A stretch of 35,780 bases of DNA from Candidatus Gastranaerophilales bacterium (GTDB lineage Bacteria > Cyanobacteriota > Vampirovibrionia > Gastranaerophilales > Gastranaerophilaceae). Under the pieces are notes generated by a model, which saw nothing but the letters and a program-made list of their open reading frames with translations, was not told the DNA's origin and searched no databases. The translations under genes and the position numbers were made by a program. Where the stretch lies: assembly GCA_947857085.1 (NCBI GenBank), contig CANUDF010000011.1:1-35780 (forward strand). The letters are read 5' to 3'. Below, piece after piece: positions 22,465 to 30,773 of the stretch. How positions within the stretch are numbered: the first letter of the stretch is position 1; every line of letters starts with the position of its first letter.

Positions 22465-24861
22465 CTACTTGACGCTTTCTAGTTCGTCTGTTTTCTGATA
22501 CTTCTTAATTGTCCGGTTGAATGTACATACTTCATATTTTCGACCGTCAGTTGAAATTTTTATTGAATTATTGCGGTCAGTTCTGTAAATTTTTGTTTTT
22601 CTCAGGATATCAAGAGTACTTTTGTTAGGGTGTCCATAAGCATTTGGGCCTGTAGAAAGTATAGAAATTTTGCTGCCCAAATATTCAACCATAGCATTAT
22701 TTACAACATTACGGCCGCCATGGTGGCCTACTTTTAAAACTTCAACATTGTGCGGAATGTTATTTTTAATTTTATCAAAAGCTGTTATACCGGCATCTCC
22801 CATAAACAGCATATCAAAATCTTTATAACTGAGAAGTGTTATTATGGAATTTTCATTATCGCTGTCTTTAATGTTTGATATAAAAGTTTTTATGGTGAGG
22901 TTATCCTCTTTATAAATATCAAAGTTGTTTTGTGCCAGCAAGGTATTTATTTTAGCTTTATCAATTGTATCAAAAATTTTGATTACGGTATAAGTATCAC
23001 GTTTAAGAGAATTTACATAAATAGTTTTTATATTTAAGTCGTTAATCAAATCAACAGCGCCGCCGGCGTGATCAAGGTCAAAATGTGTTAAAATCATTGC
23101 TTCAATGTTTTTAATGCCTCTGTCTTTCAGATATTTTTCTATGACTAGCTTTGCTGTTGAAGAACTGCTTTTGTAGCTTAGTTTTGCTGTGTCAATTATA
23201 AAATATTTATTCTGTGGGGTCTTAATTAGAAAAGCATCTGCATTACCAACGTCGAATGTTATAATTTCAAGTCTATTATTCGGGATGCTAATCATTGATA
23301 CTAAAAGTATACCTGTGCTTATAATAATTGAGGCTGCAAGTTTCTTGCTGAAACCTGTTTCAATCATTATAGTTATAAGTAAGATAATTGCATAATAAAC
23401 AAATATTTGAAATATCCCGGGATGGGTAGTTTGAAGAATTGCATGCGGCAACTTTGCAAAATAATTTGATATTATTACAACGATGTCTAATGCGTATTTA
23501 AGGAAAAAGTCAAAGACCATACAAACAAAATCCGCAATAGGTCTTATTACGGAAATTATAGAGCTGACAAAACCTCCGAAGCTGATAATACTTAAGAAAG
23601 GAACCGTGGCTATATTTGCTAATATTGAATACGTACTGAAAGTATTAAAGTAGAACATTTGTATAGGCGCCACCCAGAATTGTGCAATTACAGGAATTAA
23701 TATTCCTCCCTTTATCCATTCAGGCAGTTTAATATTTTGGCATTTCTCAAAAATAACCATACCTGTAGTTAATAATCCAAATGTTACTATAAATGAAAGC
23801 TGAAATCCCACATCATTTATATATGCAGGATTGTATAGGAGCATTAGAAACGCAACAAATGCCAGAAGAGAAACACTGTGAGCATCTCTATCTACAAGTT
23901 TTCCTGCTTGTATAAACAAAAGCATTAATGCGGCTCTTAATACCGATGGGCCCAGACCTGTCATTAATGTATAAAGTACTACCATAACCATTCCGCCAAC
24001 AATGTTTAACTTATACGGGATCCTGAAAAATCTCATAATGAAAAACCAGAATCCGAAAATAAATGCAACGTTCATACCGGAAGCTGCAAGGATATGCAAT
24101 AAACCTGAGTTTACAAAAGTTGTCTTTATATAGTCTGGAGGTGCAACAGCATCATCTCCAAAGACTATTCCTCCGAGAATTTCAAGGTTAGGCGACTTGA
24201 GGTATTTAGAGTGGCTGTTTAAAATACCATTTCTTACTTCGTTTAATTTCCTTAAAAATTCCCAGTGTAGGGAAAGTTTTGAATTTTCAAATTCACAGTC
24301 AGATTCTTCTGCATAAACAGTTGTAAAAGCGTTAAAGTTCCGCAGATACTTTCCGTAATCAAATTGAGACGGGTTGCCTGCTTTAAAAGGTCTTCTTATT
24401 TTTCCGTTAATTTTGACTTCATCACCTATATTAAAGCCTTTATGCGGCACATTTTTTACATTTGTAATTGTTACAAAAGTTTTTCCCGTAACCGGCTTGT
24501 CATTAACTGTGTTTATTTCTAAGAAAAAACGTGTTCTTTCACCTGTTGTTTCAGGAATTGAAACAATCTGTCCTTTTATTGGAGCGTCAACAGGTGCCAT
24601 TGAATATATTTCATCTGTTGTGTTAATTCTAAAAAATGAATTAAAAAAGCCTGCATAAAATATAAATATCCAAAAAATAACAAATTTTACGGAAAGCTTC
24701 TTCTGCAATATAAGAAATATTCCGATGAATGTAAAAACAGCAGATGTTATCACTGCACAATCATTGAAATATGCCAGTATCCCTGCCATAAACATAAAAG
24801 AAGTTATAAACATTACAGAATTTTTGCTCTGTAATGCTGAATTTAAATATTCTCTTAACAT
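22465..24861 (-). CDS. comEC: DNA uptake channel ComEC/Rec2
   Basis: This 798-residue protein carries single-stranded DNA across the inner membrane during natural transformation. The N-terminal part has membrane helices and an OB-like periplasmic domain (about 75-180). The competence domain contains GLLHILAASGMNVAFIFGFW and GLGPSVLRAALMLL, with about ten helices in all. The C-terminal metallo-beta-lactamase domain has LTHFDLDHAGG, LFMGDAG and VGHHGGRN, so the full three-part form is present. The ATG follows TATAAT by 12 bases, giving a very short leader. The start lies just past the stop of the GHL10 gene on the same strand. The prepilin at 28871 could be part of the same uptake route, but this is speculative. 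Confidence 0.95.
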   Translation of the reverse strand: MLREYLNSALQSKNSVMFITSFMFMAGILAYFNDCAVITSAVFTFIGIFLILQKKLSVKFVIFWIFIFYAGFFNSFFRINTTDEIYSMAPVDAPIKGQIVSIPETTGERTRFFLEINTVNDKPVTGKTFVTITNVKNVPHKGFNIGDEVKINGKIRRPFKAGNPSQFDYGKYLRNFNAFTTVYAEESDCEFENSKLSLHWEFLRKLNEVRNGILNSHSKYLKSPNLEILGGIVFGDDAVAPPDYIKTTFVNSGLLHILAASGMNVAFIFGFWFFIMRFFRIPYKLNIVGGMVMVVLYTLMTGLGPSVLRAALMLLFIQAGKLVDRDAHSVSLLAFVAFLMLLYNPAYINDVGFQLSFIVTFGLLTTGMVIFEKCQNIKLPEWIKGGILIPVIAQFWVAPIQMFYFNTFSTYSILANIATVPFLSIISFGGFVSSIISVIRPIADFVCMVFDFFLKYALDIVVIISNYFAKLPHAILQTTHPGIFQIFVYYAIILLITIMIETGFSKKLAASIIISTGILLVSMISIPNNRLEIITFDVGNADAFLIKTPQNKYFIIDTAKLSYKSSSSTAKLVIEKYLKDRGIKNIEAMILTHFDLDHAGGAVDLINDLNIKTIYVNSLKRDTYTVIKIFDTIDKAKINTLLAQNNFDIYKEDNLTIKTFISNIKDSDNENSIITLLSYKDFDMLFMGDAGITAFDKIKNNIPHNVEVLKVGHHGGRNVVNNAMVEYLGSKISILSTGPNAYGHPNKSTLDILRKTKIYRTDRNNSIKISTDGRKYEVCTFNRTIKKYQKTDELESVK

Positions 24862-24889
24862 TCCAACAGAGAAATTATATCATAGAAAT

Positions 24890-26707
24890 TTATTTCTTTT
24901 TACCAAAAATCCAAAAGCCTTTTTTCTTATTTTTCTTTTCCTTCTGTTTTGGCAGCTCTTGTTTAACTGTTTTAAATGCACCTTCAGAGAGAGTTTTACT
25001 ATATTTTTGCGTAGTATGTGCATAATCAAAAAGTATAACGCCGTCAGCTTTAAGTTTACGGGTTTCGTGAATTTGGCGTACTAAATCTTCATTTGTCCCG
25101 CCCATAAATGTTACAAAAATACCTGCATAAATACTTGTATTTCCGCCTTTGATTTTCATAACATCGTTCATCATTTCTGAAACCATTTTTGGGTCATATG
25201 TTAAAAATAAAGGTGTAAATCCGTCTACAAAATCTCTTTTTGACCAGGTTCTCCAATCCTGCTGCTTGGTATTCAATGCGCTTTCAACGTCAGGAAAAAT
25301 TACGGTGCTCATAAATACGCAGTTTTTTCTTCCTAAAGTGCCGGCCTTTGCAACAAAATTAGTTATTTGTTCCCGTCGGTAATTTTCCCAGTCTTTCCAG
25401 AGAGCGTCATTTCTTGTTATAAGAACAGGGTCAACTCCGTACATATCACGAAAATCATTTCTTGCAAATTCAGTATACCCCCAGCTGCCGGCTTCATTTT
25501 TCGATACAGCCTGAGGATATCTTATATAATCCAGATTTATACCATCAGGTTTGTATGTGCACATTATTTCAGTCATAAGTTTAAGCAGAAATTCCTGTAC
25601 TTTAGGATTTGCAGGATCTAAAAAATAACCGTTGTGTTCGGATTTTGAACTTGTCGGGTAGGAATTTTTGTAATCAATTTTTGTTTTATTACCCCATTCC
25701 GGATGAACTGCTAATATACTTTTAGGATTACGTGATGGCGGTAGATTACCTACATAAAATGACTGGAACCATATATGAACTTTCATGTTCCTTTTATGTG
25801 CTTCTTTAATCCATATTTTAAGAGGGTCAAATGATGCAAACTGCTCATTTTGAACAGTAAATCCATAATTTTTCATTGTCTGGCTGGGAAATATTGTTTT
25901 GCCGTGGTAAAAAGTTTCCAAAAATACATTATCAATGCCTGTATTATGCATATTATTCAATGCGGCTATAATCTGGGCCTCTGATTTTTCTGTCGGACGT
26001 ATCCAGACACCTTTTAACTCACCTGGCATATAGGGAAGCACAGTAGAAAGAGCTTTATTTGTTTCTTCAACTGCTAATTTTGAATATTTTTTAACTCTAT
26101 CCTGATCTTCGGTATCTTTTTTTGCTTTTTTAAGATAATTTTGAGCTTCTATTATATGTCTATTCGGTATTCTCGAGTTATAGTTAGGGGACTTTCCCTT
26201 GTAATAATCTATCATTGACTTGGCTTCTGAAATTTTGTTTTCCGCCTCAAACATGTAACTTTCAGAAGTTGTGTATGCATTGATTGTATTTTTTTCTTTA
26301 TCAATATAGACCTTTGTTCCAACTGTGATATTCTTGTTTATCCAGCCTTTTGCATTACCATGGCCGCTTATTACAATACCGTCAGGGGGAATAAACGAAT
26401 TGGCACCGCTTATCATTATAACAGTATTATTTTGTACAATTGCCTCGGTTCCGTATTCATTTGTATTTGTTCTGTCTCCGAAAGCCTGAGTGTATATGAT
26501 AAGCTGGTTTGGTCCTCTGCCTCCGGGAAATATACTGCCGCGCGTATTATTTTTTAACGAAGGGTCAATTACATTTATTGGAAAAGAGGAATTAGAAAAT
26601 ATTACTTCATTACGTGAAAATTTAACAGGAGCAAATATATCAGCGGCATATGTCTGTGTTGCTGCGAGCATAAATAAGTACGTAATTAAACAATATTTTT
26701 TTATCAT
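24890..26707 (-). CDS. Exported family 10 glycoside hydrolase-like protein (GHL10)
   Basis: The 605-residue protein has a signal peptide (MIKKYCLITYLFMLAATQTY, then AA). Residues 25-150 form a beta-rich domain with Asn/Gly-rich stretches. Residues 150-225 are helical with Lys/Glu heptads. The GHL10/DUF187 barrel begins at GELKGVWIRPT and contains MKVHIWFQSFYVGN and DGINLDYIRYP, the family hallmark. The tail is strongly basic (KQKEKKNKKKGFWIFGKKK). GHL10 proteins may act on peptidoglycan or other glycans; the substrate here is unknown. The ATG lies two bases after the stop of the TPR gene, with AGGAA overlapping that stop, so the two are translationally coupled. Confidence 0.9.
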   Translation of the reverse strand: MIKKYCLITYLFMLAATQTYAADIFAPVKFSRNEVIFSNSSFPINVIDPSLKNNTRGSIFPGGRGPNQLIIYTQAFGDRTNTNEYGTEAIVQNNTVIMISGANSFIPPDGIVISGHGNAKGWINKNITVGTKVYIDKEKNTINAYTTSESYMFEAENKISEAKSMIDYYKGKSPNYNSRIPNRHIIEAQNYLKKAKKDTEDQDRVKKYSKLAVEETNKALSTVLPYMPGELKGVWIRPTEKSEAQIIAALNNMHNTGIDNVFLETFYHGKTIFPSQTMKNYGFTVQNEQFASFDPLKIWIKEAHKRNMKVHIWFQSFYVGNLPPSRNPKSILAVHPEWGNKTKIDYKNSYPTSSKSEHNGYFLDPANPKVQEFLLKLMTEIMCTYKPDGINLDYIRYPQAVSKNEAGSWGYTEFARNDFRDMYGVDPVLITRNDALWKDWENYRREQITNFVAKAGTLGRKNCVFMSTVIFPDVESALNTKQQDWRTWSKRDFVDGFTPLFLTYDPKMVSEMMNDVMKIKGGNTSIYAGIFVTFMGGTNEDLVRQIHETRKLKADGVILFDYAHTTQKYSKTLSEGAFKTVKQELPKQKEKKNKKKGFWIFGKKK

Positions 26708-26709
26708 CT

Positions 26710-27345
26710 CTATTTCCTGATAGAATTGTAGTATCCCGATTGTTGATAATTAAGTGAGTCTATTTGTATAGCTTTATCTTTTAAATTGCTGTTTGCACTG
26801 TTTAAAGAATAAGCCTTTTCATAATAATACTTTGCAGTCAGTAAATCTGCAAATTTTTCATATATCGTAGCAATTTTTAAGTTCAAATCATAATATTCGC
26901 TGTAACCGTTTTTGTATGCGATTTTAAAATGTCTTAGAGCTCTTTTGTAGTCGTGTCTTTTAAAATAAAAATCACCAAAATAATAATTCAGGTAAAGGTC
27001 TTTTTTATCAATATCTAGGCAGGTGTAAAAATATTGTTTAGCAAATCTGTCTAATTTTTTTTCATCATAAGTTCTTGCAAGCTGCACCATCGGGTAAATT
27101 TCCACAGGATAAATTTTCGTAACGATATAATATTTCCCCATTGCTGTGCTTAAGTACTTCTTATCTCCGGTGTTTTCGTATTTTTCAAAAAAAGCATCTG
27201 CATCATTTAAAATTTCCTGTCCGTTTAAGACAGAATAATCTATTAAATTATCCTCATATTTAACCGACCCCTTTTCAACAGCAAAACAAGGGAGAATTAT
27301 AAGACATAAAAAAGTAAACAGAGATATTATTTTTTTATAAATCAT
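26710..27345 (-). CDS. Exported TPR-repeat protein
   Basis: From the ATG at 27345 it has 211 residues. A signal peptide (about 1-22, MIYKKIISLFTFLCLIILPC) is followed by helical repeats of TPR type: KYLSTAMGKYYIVTKIYP, YPMVQLARTYDEKKLDR, YLNYYFGDFYFKRHDYKRA and YYDLNLKIATIYEKFADLLT. It is a likely periplasmic scaffold for the GHL10 enzyme encoded right after it. Its start lies inside the end of the upstream small gene (11-base overlap), so all three genes form a coupled operon. The codon before the ATG is an alternative TTG start. Confidence 0.85.
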   Translation of the reverse strand: MIYKKIISLFTFLCLIILPCFAVEKGSVKYEDNLIDYSVLNGQEILNDADAFFEKYENTGDKKYLSTAMGKYYIVTKIYPVEIYPMVQLARTYDEKKLDRFAKQYFYTCLDIDKKDLYLNYYFGDFYFKRHDYKRALRHFKIAYKNGYSEYYDLNLKIATIYEKFADLLTAKYYYEKAYSLNSANSNLKDKAIQIDSLNYQQSGYYNSIRK

Positions 27346-27658
27346 CAAAATGCGGTACTGATTTTGAATCGTGTCTCATAAAAGAGCCATCATCTAATGC
27401 TGGGTCTATGTATATGAAAAAGTTTCTAACCCATCTCACAAATTTTGAATCATTAGCATGCTTTGCATTATCTACAGTTATATATTCTTCGCCGTTTGCT
27501 CCTGCTTTTGTCATCTGAACCATTTCTATAATAGAACCTGAATGTCCATGGTTACGCAAATAGTCAGGAGAACTTGCTTCTACCGGAGTTATGTCTGCTC
27601 TGGACGGCAATGCCGCAAAAGAAATAATTAATGCTGTCAATAAAATTCTTATTTTCAT
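27335..27658 (-). CDS. Secreted small hypothetical protein, first of the GHL10 operon
   Basis: This 107-residue protein has a Sec signal peptide (MKIRILLTALIISFAALPSRA). The mature part of about 86 residues includes SPDYLRNHGHSGSIIEMVQM and VRWVRNFFIYIDPALDDGSF. I do not recognise a family. AGAGG lies five bases before the ATG at 27658; a GTG two codons earlier is rejected. With the TPR and GHL10 genes it makes a three-gene exported set, all with signal peptides and with overlapping or touching reading frames. Confidence 0.75.
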   Translation of the reverse strand: MKIRILLTALIISFAALPSRADITPVEASSPDYLRNHGHSGSIIEMVQMTKAGANGEEYITVDNAKHANDSKFVRWVRNFFIYIDPALDDGSFMRHDSKSVPHFDDL

Positions 27659-27738
27659 ATACACCTCTGTTTATTAATATTATAAATATATTTTCGTTTT
27701 AATACAAATATATTATATTTTTGTTACAGAAACATGTA

Positions 27739-28794
27739 TTATTCGTATGATTTTATTATTATCTCTTCTAATTTATCTAAAAGTTGATGTTCAGGGACTT
27801 TTGCAATAATTTCACCTTTTTTAAAAATGTAACCTTCATTAATTCCGCCTGCAATGCCAAAATCAGCGTGTCTTGCCTCTCCGGGACCGTTTACAGCGCA
27901 GCCCATTGTAGCAATTGTAATAGGTTTATCCAGATTTTTAAATTTTTCTTCAACACTTTTGGCCAGATTAATTAAATCAATCTGAGTTCTGCCGCAGGTA
28001 GGGCATGATACAAAATTAACCCCGCGCTGCCTTAATCCCAGACTTTTTAATATGTCAAATCCGGCGGTTACTTCTTCTGTCGGATTTTCTGTAAGCGAAA
28101 CGCGGATTGTATCGCCGATACCTTCCGCTAAAAGTGTTCCTAAACCAACAGATGATTTGATTAAACCGCCTCGTAATGTTCCTGCTTCTGTTACACCTAA
28201 ATGCAAAGGGTACGGAATTTTTTCCGCAATTGAACGGTAAGCTTCAATTGTGGTTAAAACATCTGAGGATTTTAGAGAAACTTTTATAAGGTCAAAATCT
28301 AAATCTTCCAGAATTTGTACATGTTTTAGTGCGCTTTTAACCATTTTTTCAGAAAGCGGAATATCTTCTTCTAATAATTCTTTTTCTAAAGAGCCTGCAT
28401 TAACACCTATTCTTATAGGAATTTGCTGTTGTTTAGCCAGTGAAACAACTTTTTCAACATTTTCACGTTTCCCTATATTACCTGGATTTAGCCTTAATGC
28501 ATTTATCCCGTTATTAATGCATTGTATAGCAAGCCTGTAGTCAAAGTGAATATCAGCAACAAGCGGAACCGGCGATGATTTTACAATCTCTTTAATTGCA
28601 TCAGCCGCGTCCCTGTTTAAAACAGCAAGCCTAACTATTTCACAGCCTTTTTCTGCCAACTCGTTGATTTGCCTTAAGGTTGCTTTAATATCACGTGTAT
28701 CTGTGTTACACATTGACTGAACACTGATAGGTGCATCGCCTCCAATTTTTATATTGCTGATTGAAATTTGTTTGGATTTTCTTCTATTAATCAT
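27739..28794 (-). CDS. ispG: 4-hydroxy-3-methylbut-2-enyl diphosphate synthase
   Basis: This [4Fe-4S] enzyme of the MEP isoprenoid pathway reduces methylerythritol cyclodiphosphate. The 351 residues match the short bacterial form. The N-terminal barrel starts with ISVQSMCNTDTRD. The cluster ligands are C264 and C267 (SCPTCGRTQ), C299 (MGCAVNGPGE) and E306. RLNPGNIG and HLGVTEAG are further family motifs. The ATG has no Shine-Dalgarno; TAAAAT lies exactly six bases upstream, another leaderless-type start. It is divergent from the prepilin gene. Confidence 0.96.
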   Translation of the reverse strand: MINRRKSKQISISNIKIGGDAPISVQSMCNTDTRDIKATLRQINELAEKGCEIVRLAVLNRDAADAIKEIVKSSPVPLVADIHFDYRLAIQCINNGINALRLNPGNIGKRENVEKVVSLAKQQQIPIRIGVNAGSLEKELLEEDIPLSEKMVKSALKHVQILEDLDFDLIKVSLKSSDVLTTIEAYRSIAEKIPYPLHLGVTEAGTLRGGLIKSSVGLGTLLAEGIGDTIRVSLTENPTEEVTAGFDILKSLGLRQRGVNFVSCPTCGRTQIDLINLAKSVEEKFKNLDKPITIATMGCAVNGPGEARHADFGIAGGINEGYIFKKGEIIAKVPEHQLLDKLEEIIIKSYE

Positions 28795-28800
28795 AATTCT

Positions 28801-28806
28801 ATTTTA
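28801..28806 (-). promoter_or_regulatory. -10-like box six bases before ispG
   Basis: On the minus strand TAAAAT, AGAATT, ATG. One mismatch from TATAAT and no good -35, so it is weaker than the other leaderless candidates. Confidence 0.4.
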
Positions 28807-28833
28807 AATCAAAAAAATTCTTTATTCCATGAC

Positions 28834-28863
28834 TTGCACATAACTATAAATCTGTATTATAAT
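28834..28863 (+). promoter_or_regulatory. Promoter of the prepilin gene, leaderless type
   Basis: TTGCAC, 18 bases, TATAAT, then seven bases to the ATG at 28871. No Shine-Dalgarno sequence is present. The transcript would start at or beside the start codon. Confidence 0.5.
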
Positions 28864-28870
28864 TATATAT

Positions 28871-29944
28871 ATGTTAATTACAAAAGTCATAAAGAATAAG
28901 TTTTTTATAAGAAAAAAACTTAAAGCATATCTTATTTATGGATATACAATTACTGAGATGGCGGTTGTTATTGCAATAATTGGGACAATTGCGGCACTTA
29001 CTATTCCGCCTTTGGTTGGAAAGTATAAAGAAGAAGTATGGTCTAATGCAGCTAAAGTTTTTGAGTCAAAACTTAATGCAGCAATAAGTACAATGAATGT
29101 ACAGCAAACTCTTGCAGGTTACCAGTCAACCGAAGAGTTTGTGAATGTATTATCAAAACATTTAAAAATAACAAGAATTTGTAAAAATGATAATCTTGCA
29201 CCATGTTTTGAAGATGAAGTATATTGGATAGATAATGAAAAAATTGATATGTCTGAAATTAAAACAGCAAGACAATTTGGATATAAAATGTGGAATACTA
29301 ATGTAATGGGGTTACAATTCGCAAACGGGGTAACCGGTGTTATTGCTTATAACCCTGAATGTAAACAAAATGCTTATTCAAATGAGGTTAAAGCAGAGAA
29401 TTGTCTGGCTTTGCTTTATGATACTGACGGATATAAAATGCCCAACGAAAAAGGTAAAGATTTACGTTCAATTAATGTACCAAAACTGGGTAAGGGAAAT
29501 TGCAGTATTGATTTGCTTAACGGAACCTGTTTTACCGCACCGCTTTCTTATGATGCTGTAAGCCGTTCTGAATGCAATCAATTAAAAGAGAATGGTTATC
29601 CAATAAATAACTGCCCGCTGATAATTAAGGATTATTGGGCAGGCGCGGTTAAAACCTGTAAGGATGCAAAATCAAGACTGCCAAATGCCTCCGAACTGCA
29701 ACAACTTGCAAATTTACTTTACGGAGAGCCGGTTAATGATTCAGTTGATGTTGCTTTGGACTTGGATGAAGAAAAAGCTAGCAGTATGGGATTTGAATTA
29801 AGCTTAAATTCATTTTCATTATGGGCTGCTGAGGAGGCAGGTGGTTCTATGGCTTACTATAGATATTTCAATTCAAATAATACAGGATATTCTACGTATA
29901 GCAGAGCTATTAGCGGAAGACAGGTTATTTGTGTTGCAGATTAG
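28871..29944 (+). CDS. Type IV prepilin-like protein with lectin-type C-terminus
   Basis: The 357-residue protein has a class III signal: a basic leader ending G24, then Y25-T-I-T-E29 (E at +5) and the hydrophobic helix MAVVIAIIGTIAALTIPPLV. Prepilin peptidase should cut after G24. The middle region has several cysteines that may form disulfides. The C-terminal part (from about 265: RLPNASELQQLANLLYG, then SLWAAEEAGG, YYRYFNSNNTGYST and a closing RQVICVAD) resembles the C-type lectin/DUF1566-like fold. That makes it a candidate surface adhesin or minor pilin. No pilus assembly genes are nearby. Confidence 0.85.
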   Translation: MLITKVIKNKFFIRKKLKAYLIYGYTITEMAVVIAIIGTIAALTIPPLVGKYKEEVWSNAAKVFESKLNAAISTMNVQQTLAGYQSTEEFVNVLSKHLKITRICKNDNLAPCFEDEVYWIDNEKIDMSEIKTARQFGYKMWNTNVMGLQFANGVTGVIAYNPECKQNAYSNEVKAENCLALLYDTDGYKMPNEKGKDLRSINVPKLGKGNCSIDLLNGTCFTAPLSYDAVSRSECNQLKENGYPINNCPLIIKDYWAGAVKTCKDAKSRLPNASELQQLANLLYGEPVNDSVDVALDLDEEKASSMGFELSLNSFSLWAAEEAGGSMAYYRYFNSNNTGYSTYSRAISGRQVICVAD

Positions 29945-29977
29945 TTCTAGTAAGTAAATTATAAGGAGAAGCTTTAT

Positions 29978-30709
29978 ATGAGAGTTGCAGTTATATCAGA
30001 TATTCACGCAAATTTAATTTCACTTCAGGAAGTGCTTAAAGATATTGAAAATGAGGGTTGTGAGCACATATATTGTCTTGGTGATATTGTTCTTGCAGGA
30101 CCTCAGCCTAAGGAGACTTTGGATTTTGTTAGAGAACAAGACTGGACAATTATCCAGGGAAATACAGATAAACTTATTGCAGAGTTTGGGCCTGATGTTA
30201 TTGAGATGATGAAAGATAAATATCCGGTTATGGCTAATGCTATAGTTGATGATATAAAATATATTGATGAAGATCGGCGTGAATTCTTAAATAATCTGCC
30301 GCCGCAGATGGAGTTAGAAATTGAAGGAGTAAAAGTCCTTTTGGTTCATGGATCTCCAAGAGCTAATAATGAAGATATTTTACCTGGAAGACCGATTGAA
30401 GAAATAGAAGAAATTATTAAAGATACTAGTGCTGATTTAATATTTTGCGGTCATACCCATGTTCCGTGCGGTTATCAAACAAATAATAAACAAACGGTTG
30501 TTAATGTTGGAAGTGTCGGCCGGCCTATGACTCCTACACCTTTAGCTTGTTATGCAATTGTTGATTTTAATGATGGTAAATTTTATATAAAACATAAATT
30601 CGTTGATTATGACAGAGAAACTGCTGCCAACCTTGTTAGCAAAAGAGGGTTTGAAGGAGTGGAGAAATTAGCTGAATTGCTTATCAGTCCTGCTGCCCGT
30701 CACGTTTAG
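29978..30709 (+). CDS. YfcE-type metallophosphoesterase
   Basis: This 243-residue cytosolic phosphoesterase of the calcineurin-like fold has all metal-binding blocks: VAVISDIHANL (D-x-H), YCLGDIVLAGP (GD), IIQGNTDK (GN), LLVHGSPR (H) and FCGHTHVP (GHxH). The substrate is unknown; relatives act on phosphodiesters. AAGGAG lies ten bases before the ATG. It stands just upstream of the polysaccharide genes, but a promoter-like TATAGT in the gap to the heptose kinase suggests separate transcription. Confidence 0.92.
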   Translation: MRVAVISDIHANLISLQEVLKDIENEGCEHIYCLGDIVLAGPQPKETLDFVREQDWTIIQGNTDKLIAEFGPDVIEMMKDKYPVMANAIVDDIKYIDEDRREFLNNLPPQMELEIEGVKVLLVHGSPRANNEDILPGRPIEEIEEIIKDTSADLIFCGHTHVPCGYQTNNKQTVVNVGSVGRPMTPTPLACYAIVDFNDGKFYIKHKFVDYDRETAANLVSKRGFEGVEKLAELLISPAARHV

Positions 30710-30773
30710 TTGTAATTTTTATTTTTGTGTTATAGTGTCTTTACGAGGATTTTTTTTCGAAAGAAGATTTTTT

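Noticed and set aside
24725-25084. 119-residue plus-strand frame over the comEC start and GHL10 end
   Set aside because: It is antisense to two clear genes and has no initiation signal.
28871-29944. Diversity-generating retroelement
   Set aside because: Only a lectin-like C-terminus is seen; no reverse transcriptase, accessory gene or template repeat lies in the window. Kept as a weak idea in the findings.
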